Positions 1 through 5,688 of a stretch of DNA of 6,850 bases are shown in pieces. Below the pieces are notes generated by a model. The model worked only from the letters and a program-made list of their open reading frames with translations. It ran no database searches and was not told the origin of the DNA. Positions within the stretch are counted from its first letter, which is position 1; the number at the start of each line of letters is the position of its first letter. The translations under genes and the position numbers were made by a program. Source of the stretch: Pseudomonadota bacterium (GTDB lineage Bacteria > Desulfobacterota > WTBG01 > JAGOGO01); NCBI GenBank assembly GCA_021160085.1, contig JAGHDE010000214.1, forward strand, positions 1 through 6,850, given 5' to 3'.

Positions 1-1
1 A

Positions 2-7
2 TATAAT
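2..7 (+). promoter_or_regulatory. Possible -10 box of the cytochrome-porin unit
   Basis: A perfect TATAAT hexamer lies 43 bases before the cytochrome start codon. If used, it would give a short leader of roughly 35 bases that includes the ribosome binding site. The matching -35 region would fall before the first base of the window, so the promoter cannot be confirmed. In an AT-rich leader such a hexamer can also arise by chance. Confidence 0.25.
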
Positions 8-50
8 GATCTATGCCAATTAAATACTGCAAATTAAGGAGAGAAGTAGG

Positions 51-1016
51 ATGAAAAAGGAGATAATCTCGACACTTTTTATCATTTTATTGCTGGTTTT
101 TTTGGGCAGCTGTATCCGAGAAGGGGCAATCAAAGGCTGGGCGGTTATTCCTACCATTCCAGGAGCAACGTATGTCGGAGGGGAATCCTGTCAGGACTGT
201 CATGATGAGGTTGGAGAAGGGTTCCAAAAGACCATCCATGGTCGTATTGCTTCCTTTGAAGTGGTTGGTTCGCAAAGAGGATGTGAGTCCTGTCATGGCC
301 CGGGAAGTATGCATATAGAAGAGCCAGAGCCAGAAAATATAATAACCTTCAAGAACATATCTAAAGATGAAAGTTCGGCAATATGCTTGAAATGCCATTC
401 TTCCGGAAGCCATATGGATTGGTTGGGAAGTGAACATCCTCTAAATAATGTGGGTTGTATCGATTGTCATAAAAGCCACTCCCAGACAAAAAATCTTCTG
501 GTTAAATCCCAACCGGGACTCTGCAATGAGTGCCATTTGGATATCAAAGTAAAGACTTTTTATCCTTCTCACCACCCTATCCAAGAAGGAAAGATGGTAT
601 GCACTGACTGTCATCAGCCTCATGGAGGCTTCTTTAGTAGCCTTAAAACCGAAGAAAGGCTCAATGATCTTTGCTTTGAATGTCATGCCAGCTATCAGGG
701 ACCTTTTACTTTTGAGCATGAACCAGTGGTAGAAGATTGTTCTATCTGTCATGATGCCCATGGTACCGTGGCTAATAATCTTTTGGTACAAAATGAGCCC
801 TTCCTTTGTCTCCAGTGTCACCAGTTTCACTTCCATTCTGGTAAAGTTAGTGATGATGGCACCTTTACCAATATCTATGGTGATACGGTTACGTCTGAGG
901 CGCATGGTTTCAAGATGGCTTTTACCACCAAATGTACCCAATGTCATTCCCAGGTTCATGGTTCTGATTTGCCTTCGCAGGGAATATCAAGTCAAGGAGG
1001 AAGCATGACTCGTTAA
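51..1016 (+). CDS. Decaheme c-type cytochrome lipoprotein, MtrA/DmsE type
   Basis: Predicted periplasmic haem wire of an MtrAB-type conduit, passing electrons between periplasmic carriers and the outside through the partner porin encoded next. The 321-residue protein has ten CXXCH haem-binding motifs, beginning at Cys47, 78, 112, 136, 158, 184, 208, 230, 253 and 295. Many other His residues could serve as distal ligands. Ten haems and about 320 residues match MtrA/DmsE-type proteins. The N-terminus is a short KK-hydrophobic signal ending LGSC, so Cys21 is a likely lipidation site. MtrA itself is usually a soluble periplasmic protein, so an anchor here would be a variation. The start follows AAGGAGAG at 36-43 with 7-base spacing. 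The porin gene begins 75 bases downstream, probably on the same transcript. Direction of electron flow (metal reduction, oxidation, or exchange with a partner cell) cannot be told from sequence. Confidence 0.93.
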   Translation: MKKEIISTLFIILLLVFLGSCIREGAIKGWAVIPTIPGATYVGGESCQDCHDEVGEGFQKTIHGRIASFEVVGSQRGCESCHGPGSMHIEEPEPENIITFKNISKDESSAICLKCHSSGSHMDWLGSEHPLNNVGCIDCHKSHSQTKNLLVKSQPGLCNECHLDIKVKTFYPSHHPIQEGKMVCTDCHQPHGGFFSSLKTEERLNDLCFECHASYQGPFTFEHEPVVEDCSICHDAHGTVANNLLVQNEPFLCLQCHQFHFHSGKVSDDGTFTNIYGDTVTSEAHGFKMAFTTKCTQCHSQVHGSDLPSQGISSQGGSMTR

Positions 1017-1023
1017 TTCGTTT

Positions 1024-1039
1024 AAAGTTTCTAAACTTT
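1024..1039. repeat. Short AT-rich inverted repeat between cytochrome and porin genes
   Basis: AAAGTTT and AAACTTT flank a 2-base CT spacer, so the RNA could form a weak hairpin just after the cytochrome stop codon. The stem is almost all A-U and has no clean T-run right after it. It is unlikely to be a real terminator. It could be a minor processing or stability element, or chance in an AT-rich gap. Confidence 0.3.
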
Positions 1040-1091
1040 TAGGGAATTTAAATTTGTAAAGAAAAAAAGTACCAAACAAGGAGAACACTCT

Positions 1092-3248
1092 ATGAGGGGA
1101 AAAAGTAGTATAATAATTTGCATAATGAACTTTATTTTCGTAAGTTTTTTTATCGGTGGGGCTTGGGCTGACGGAACTGAGTTTGAAGGTGAAATCGAAC
1201 CTGGCCTTAAAATTACGGATTATAATGGTAATCCTGGGAAAGTAGGAGAATATGAAGTGCTCAACCAGGGCTGTGAACCAAAGGTAGATTTTTCTTTGAA
1301 AGGAAGCGGGGAAAATTTCAGTTTTGATGCCAGTGGCTCTTATTCTGACTATGATGAACAGGAATATAGCTTTGATGCCGATATAAACCGCATTCTGCAG
1401 GAAGAATTTACCTACAAACGCTTCCAGCACTGGCTGGATCATGACTCTTTAGATAATCTTGCGGCTGTTAAAGGTTCAGGGTATGGACCAGTAGTATATC
1501 ACCATGATTTAGAAGCCGGTAACGACTATATTATGTATTATGGCGAAGAAAAGAGCAAAACAACCCTTAATTTGCCGTTCTTTCCGGGAGCGCAGATGCA
1601 CTTCAATTATCACCGTCAGGTAAAAAGGGGGGAACGACAATCTTTATCTATGAGCCACTGTGCCGCCTGTCATGTTGCAAGCAGAGGCCGGAGGATCAAT
1701 GAGGAGACCACGGATTACAAGTTTGGCGCAAGTATAAAGCGAAAATGGTTCTCGCTGCTGTATTCTTTTACCGATCGGGATTTCCACGAACATGGATCAG
1801 CGCCAGTCAATTATTATGACGAAGTCATGCATCCCAATCCTGCCAAACCTGCCGGCCTTTTTGATGATCGGGCTATATACGGGAATGAAAATCTTCCCTA
1901 TGGTCATGTTCCTGACAGTGAGAAATATATCCATACTATTAAAGCGAAATCGAATGTGATTAAGAACAGCGTTTTATATGGTTCCTACACTCGTTCCAAC
2001 GTTGAAAATAACAGCAATAATTCCGAAGTGAAATTTGACAGCTGGTTTGCCCGGTTTACCAACCACCTGATTCCAGGATTAGTTTTCAATCTTAAGTTTC
2101 GCTACTTTGAAATTGATAATGATGATATCTTTGTTGATATACCCGAGTATGTCGCAAATTCCGGGCCTAATGCGGGCTCAACCTATCAGGATGTCTATGG
2201 ATTTGATCCGGATTTTCTCCGGAAATCAGCTATGTCTCGAGATGTGAGCACCTTTAATTTTGATACTCGTTACCGATTGACGCCCAAGACCACTCTAAGA
2301 GCTGGCTATGAATGGGAAAAAATTGATCGGGATGACTATATTGTCGGGGGTGGCGGTGAAAAGGAGACAAAAAAAAATACTGTAAACTTTACTTTAAATA
2401 GTAAGCTGCATAGAAAATTAAAAGCCAGACTTTCTTATAAATACCAAAAAGTTGACGATCCTTTCAGTAATTATGACGCAGCCTGTGAGCCTGCAAACCC
2501 CACTCCTGTCCCGGGAAGCGCTTTCGGGGGAACCCAATATTATGAACGTCAGGATAGCAGAACAGCGAAATTAAGCAATCAGCCTACTGAACTTAATGAC
2601 TTAAAATTTAGCCTTAACTGGGCATTGAAATCAAATCTAATGATTTTTGGGAATTACCATTATTTGAGTAGCGATAATGATGAAACCGACTATGTCGAAT
2701 GGGAACAAGAAGCGCACATGCCTTCTCTCAATGTATGGTATGCTCCAACCAGTAAAATCAGCCTTAACGTGTCATATATTTATAATTATATGGAGACTGA
2801 CAGCCTTGCCTGCATACCGGTTTTTGATGGGTGAGCTGCCGGGGTTACCTCGGGCCAGTTTGGCTCGCTCAACGATAAAATGGAATATGAAGCAAAAACC
2901 CATACTCTTCTGGCAGCATTAAATTACCAGGTAAATCAGAAATTAACAGTTGGCATAAGCAGCAGTTATAGTGACTCTAAAGCTAAAATAAGGGACCTTG
3001 TTTTTGATAGCACTCAGGTATCAGGGACTCCGGCCGGATATAATTATGATTTATCCGAAGTTGATAACTATTCCGAATTGGATATTCAGCAGTTAGATTT
3101 TGCAATAAATGCAGACTATAGGGTAAGAGAAAACATTTCCATGAATATTGGATTTAACTATCGAAGATATGATGACGATGAACCCTATCTTGAGGATGGG
3201 ACCGGAGAAGCTTACCTTACCAATATAAGTTTATTGTATAGATTCTAA
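1092..3248 (+). CDS. MtrB/PioB-type outer-membrane porin, probable selenoprotein (in-frame UGA at 2832)
   Basis: Predicted beta-barrel sheath that holds the preceding decaheme cytochrome in the outer membrane. Read through the in-frame TGA it is 718 residues, close to the usual MtrB size of about 700. The signal peptide spans residues 1-26 (cleavage after AWA). The body shows alternating aromatic/polar strands, short turns and long acidic loops, and the protein ends in YRF, the typical outer-membrane terminal aromatic. A CAACH motif lies at 190-194, with further Cys at 61, 465 and 574. The TGA is codon 581, seven residues after Cys574. It is followed by a SECIS-like hairpin, and the frame stays open for 137 more codons. 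Without readthrough the product would lose its last strands and assembly signal. The ATG at 2880 is in the same frame but has no ribosome binding site, so a separate downstream gene is unlikely. The start follows AAGGAG at 1078-1083. Alternatives are a recent nonsense mutation or a sequencing error. Family call is firm; Sec is well supported but inferred. Confidence 0.85.
2832..2834 (+). other. In-frame TGA, probable selenocysteine codon (Sec581)
   Basis: The codon sits in the residue context CIPVFDG-U-AAGV. Frame and protein character continue unchanged on both sides, with no frameshift. TGA is one base from Cys codons TGC and TGT, and Sec commonly replaces Cys. General reassignment of TGA is unlikely, because Trp is encoded by TGG in neighbouring genes and two minus-strand genes end sensibly at TGA (4831-4833 and 3419-3421). 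Confidence 0.72.
2832..2871 (+). promoter_or_regulatory. Candidate bacterial SECIS element
   Basis: An upper hairpin pairs 2851-2857 with 2861-2867: seven pairs, one of them G-U, with loop GUU at 2858-2860. The loop begins with G and lies 23 bases after the TGA. This meets the general bacterial SECIS pattern of a G in the first two loop positions and a loop about 16-37 bases from the UGA. A lower stem can pair 2832-2836 (TGAGC) with 2867-2871 (GCTCA). That puts the UGA at the base of a 40-base structure, as in the E. coli fdhF element; base 2867 can join only one of the two stems. Pairing was done by eye and no folding energy was computed. Such an element would recruit SelB with selenocysteyl-tRNA. 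Confidence 0.65.
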
Positions 3249-3271
3249 TAGAACCATTTTGAAGAATTATC

Positions 3272-3313
3272 AACCTCCTGTTTAAGACTTATTTTTAAAC
3301 AGGAGGTTTTTTT
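3272..3313 (+). terminator. Rho-independent terminator of the cytochrome-porin unit
   Basis: A perfect 14-bp inverted repeat (3272-3285 with 3295-3308) surrounds a 9-base loop, and its last two bases run into a stretch of seven T ending at 3313. It begins 23 bases after the porin stop codon at 3246-3248. This supports the view that the transcription unit runs through the TGA at 2832 to 3248. On the other strand the T-run is poor, so it is probably weaker for the opposing genes. The following stretch, 3314-3418, holds no other element I can recognise. Confidence 0.92.
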
Positions 3314-3418
3314 GTGTTTGGGTGTGCTGTGTTTTATAGCGTGAAATTTTGTTTTTGGCAAAGAGGAGTTTACGCCAGGAAAATTTTTATTGCGAATAGA
3401 AAGAACGTGAGTTTATCA

Positions 3419-4834
3419 TCAAAACCCGTAACGTAATCCAGCATATAGATTGCTGTTCTTTTCAAACTGCCCAAAAAAAGTATAATCCTCTTCTCCCCAA
3501 AAGATGTTCCCCCCGGTTTCCGCTGACCAGTGGTCGTTAATTTTGTAGTGAATCAGGGGCCGAAGATAGGCGTCCTGGTCTGAAGGGGAATAATAGGCAA
3601 AGAAGGAAAGTTTTAAATTCTGGTTTATCAGGAGTTTGGTGAGACGAAGGGTAATTACATGGCGGTCTTCGTCAGCTTTTTTTGAGCCTTGCGGAAGATT
3701 ATGCAAATAAGTGTGATAATCCATCATATACTCCAGATAATACTGGACTCCAACGGTAAAATCCCGGGCTGCCTCCTGCTCGTAGCCGATAAGATTGCGA
3801 AATTCACTGTTTTTTATGAAAGGGTTACGGCCGTTCTCATCATCCCGGGAAAGATAATAGGAAAATTCAAGATGGCCGATCCCCTTAAAGAATTTTCCCC
3901 GAATGCTTGCCCCGTAAGCTGAAAGATCAGGAAAAATCGCCTGGCTGGTAAGCGGGTCCAGCCCGGCCGGACTTTTCCAGAAACCGTAATAACCATAGGC
4001 AGCCAACTCATACCCCCTCACATTTCGGGAGAGCCTTATGGCCAGCTCGCTGTCCTTAAACCAGTCATCAGGTTTTATTACTTTAACCTTGCGGTTCCGT
4101 CCGGCCCGTCGCCCCAGGGAGCTGTTCCAGTAAGAAATCCTCTTTCCCTCAATAAACCGGTCCGGGTCAAACCGGGGAATATATACAACATCCAGATTAG
4201 CTATCCCGGTAAATACGCCCACCTTTAAAGCATCGGAAGGAGCCTTGAGATACTCTACATCTCGGCCGATGAAGAACGACTTCCAGTCTTTGGGAAAAAG
4301 GTCGTTGAGGAAGAGCATATCCCCGGTGCCCCAGGTGAGAATCTGTCTTCCTAATTTTATATCCATAAACTCTAAAGGTGCCAACAGGACATTTGCCTCC
4401 CTGAGATCAATAAATCCCTGGCCTTCTGTCAGGCGGATACTGTGATGATCAAATACGGGATCGTAGATAAAATCGCTGATAATATTAAACAAAAAAATAC
4501 GGGCATTTTTTTGGATCTCCAGTTGAAGACGGGTTTCCCCTAAAGAAGCATCCTTTTCGTGGGCGTCATTCTGAGTCCTTATGCCGGCCCTGACCTCCCA
4601 GAACCCACTCAGGTCAGAATGGAGGCCAAAAGCAGGGTCGTCAGATTTGGGCGGGGGTCCCTCCATTTGCAGGTTTAAACCGTCAGGAAGTTCCGGCTCT
4701 AAAGCTTCCATTTTATCATCTATCCCCAGGGGTAGCTCAGGTTCTTCCGTCCCAGCAACAGAGGAATGTCCCATTAAAGCAAAGCCCAGGAGTATTCCCA
4801 TGAAAATAAAGGAATAAGAATAATGCCTCATCAT
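3419..4834 (-). CDS. Outer-membrane beta-barrel protein of an RND/LolA-like locus
   Basis: Probable outer-membrane component of the transport locus encoded with the two upstream genes. The 471-residue protein has a signal peptide (residues 1-27, cleavage after SVA), an acidic Pro-rich segment (about 28-66), then alternating strands to a C-terminal YGF, a typical barrel end. The segment carries EPELP twice, at 31-35 and 46-50, as an imperfect 15-residue repeat. A marked stretch at 161-190 (LGRQILTWGTGD, then FPKDW) looks like a conserved barrel motif seen in porin-like proteins beside MMPL transporters; I cannot name the family securely. It may be related to DUF1302-type or alginate-export-type barrels. 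Its start overlaps the stop of the preceding gene as ATGA (4831-4834), suggesting translational coupling, and AGGAAG lies 8 bases upstream. A second ATG follows immediately. Substrate unknown. No strong terminator of its own is visible. Confidence 0.8.
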   Translation of the reverse strand: MMRHYSYSFIFMGILLGFALMGHSSVAGTEEPELPLGIDDKMEALEPELPDGLNLQMEGPPPKSDDPAFGLHSDLSGFWEVRAGIRTQNDAHEKDASLGETRLQLEIQKNARIFLFNIISDFIYDPVFDHHSIRLTEGQGFIDLREANVLLAPLEFMDIKLGRQILTWGTGDMLFLNDLFPKDWKSFFIGRDVEYLKAPSDALKVGVFTGIANLDVVYIPRFDPDRFIEGKRISYWNSSLGRRAGRNRKVKVIKPDDWFKDSELAIRLSRNVRGYELAAYGYYGFWKSPAGLDPLTSQAIFPDLSAYGASIRGKFFKGIGHLEFSYYLSRDDENGRNPFIKNSEFRNLIGYEQEAARDFTVGVQYYLEYMMDYHTYLHNLPQGSKKADEDRHVITLRLTKLLINQNLKLSFFAYYSPSDQDAYLRPLIHYKINDHWSAETGGNIFWGEEDYTFFGQFEKNSNLYAGLRYGF

Positions 4835-5655
4835 CTTAAATACTTCCTGGGGGCCTTGCGCAGGTAGCGTTCGGTAAAGATATCCTGAGGAATATCCAGA
4901 TCATATTCCACTTTCGCATATTCCATCAGGGTTTCTCCCCCGGTCTTTAGATTTTTCATCCGGGATTTGGTGACCGTGGGAAAGTTTTGGATCATCTCCA
5001 CCTTCAGGGCTTCATAAGTCCGGTGTTCCTTGCCCTGTTTGTCGAAAAATACTGTCTTGATGGGAAGAAAGGTCTTTTTATGAATCCACATGGTAAAATA
5101 GGAGAATTCAACGCTGTCCAGGCTTTTAGGAGTTTTTTTCAGCACATAGAACTTATCGGTTATTTCTATGAGTTCATGGGTATCTTCGGTAATATCCCGG
5201 CCGGAGACATCTTCGTAGAAGAAATCCGATCCGGCAAAACTGGTCCTTTTATCGGTGGAGGCAATCCGTTTTACCAGGTCGAGAGCCGGAAGGTACAGCC
5301 AGCGGTCATCATCCCTGGCTACATACTTCCAGACCATAAAGACCATTTTATTGACATCAGCGGGGCGGAGAAAATAGACATGGAGTTTCTGCGCTCCGTC
5401 TTTTTTCCCCTCTTTCTCCTCCTTGTCCCGGCGGAGGATAACAAAGAGACGGTGTCTTTTGCGTCCCTGGCTGTCGGTGATGGTCATGGAAACCTGGGCG
5501 CGGCCGTCTTTGCCCTGATAATAGGAGACATGGTTGGTTTTCTTCACTATCTCATCCACGGAAAGTTCCTGGGCAAAAAGGATGCCGGGCAAAAACAAGA
5601 AAAGAGTTATGAAAAGAGCTATTAATACTTCCATCATCAATTTTGACTTGGTCAT
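4831..5655 (-). CDS. Periplasmic LolA-like outer membrane lipoprotein-sorting family protein
   Basis: Predicted periplasmic carrier with a LolA-like fold (the 'outer membrane lipoprotein-sorting protein' family found beside MMPL transporters). It would shuttle a lipid or hydrophobic ligand between the RND pump and the outer membrane. The 274-residue product has a signal peptide (1-28, cleavage after LFA). The core includes a family-like stretch with DDRWLYLP at 116-123 and SFAGSDFFYEDVSGRD at 139-154, followed by strands containing WIHKKTFLPIK near 190-200. A charged Lys/Glu-rich insert lies at about 76-90. No lipobox is seen, which fits a soluble protein. The start follows a strong AAGGAGGA at 5661-5668. 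The RND gene ends 33 bases upstream and the barrel gene starts within this gene's stop codon. It is not classical LolA: the sequence and neighbours differ from the LolCDE route. The family call is by recognition, not search. Confidence 0.85.
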   Translation of the reverse strand: MTKSKLMMEVLIALFITLFLFLPGILFAQELSVDEIVKKTNHVSYYQGKDGRAQVSMTITDSQGRKRHRLFVILRRDKEEKEGKKDGAQKLHVYFLRPADVNKMVFMVWKYVARDDDRWLYLPALDLVKRIASTDKRTSFAGSDFFYEDVSGRDITEDTHELIEITDKFYVLKKTPKSLDSVEFSYFTMWIHKKTFLPIKTVFFDKQGKEHRTYEALKVEMIQNFPTVTKSRMKNLKTGGETLMEYAKVEYDLDIPQDIFTERYLRKAPRKYLR

Positions 5656-5688
5656 GGGATTCCTCCTTTATTCGTCAGCAATCAGTTC

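Noticed and set aside
441..959. Open frame on the - strand opposite the cytochrome
   Set aside because: Antisense shadow of a gene with ten haem motifs; the regular Cys/His codons of the real gene keep the opposite strand free of stops.
2832..2834. Organism-wide TGA reassignment (Trp or Gly)
   Set aside because: Neighbouring genes use TGG for Trp and two genes end properly at TGA, one of them in a typical ATGA stop/start overlap.
2677..2922. Overlapping + strand frame across the TGA region, as a sign of a programmed frameshift
   Set aside because: The porin frame itself continues cleanly after the TGA, so no frameshift is needed, and the alternative frame loses the beta-strand pattern.
2880..3248. 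A separate small gene starting at the ATG at 2880
   Set aside because: It is in the same frame as the porin, has no ribosome binding site upstream, lacks a signal peptide, and consists only of terminal beta-strands ending in the outer-membrane signature. It is the porin's C-terminus.
1092..3248. Porin as an ordinary nonsense-mutated pseudogene
   Set aside because: Not excluded, but less likely: there is only one stop, no frameshift or other decay, and a SECIS-like hairpin sits at the right distance.
3314..3418. Terminator or small RNA for the minus-strand genes in the convergent gap
   Set aside because: No convincing stem with a T-run in the needed orientation was found; the gap is short and featureless apart from the + strand terminator before it.
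4987..5625. Long open frame on the + strand opposite the LolA-like gene
   Set aside because: It lies entirely antisense to a recognisable gene with signal peptide and strong ribosome binding site; its own product resembles no family I know.
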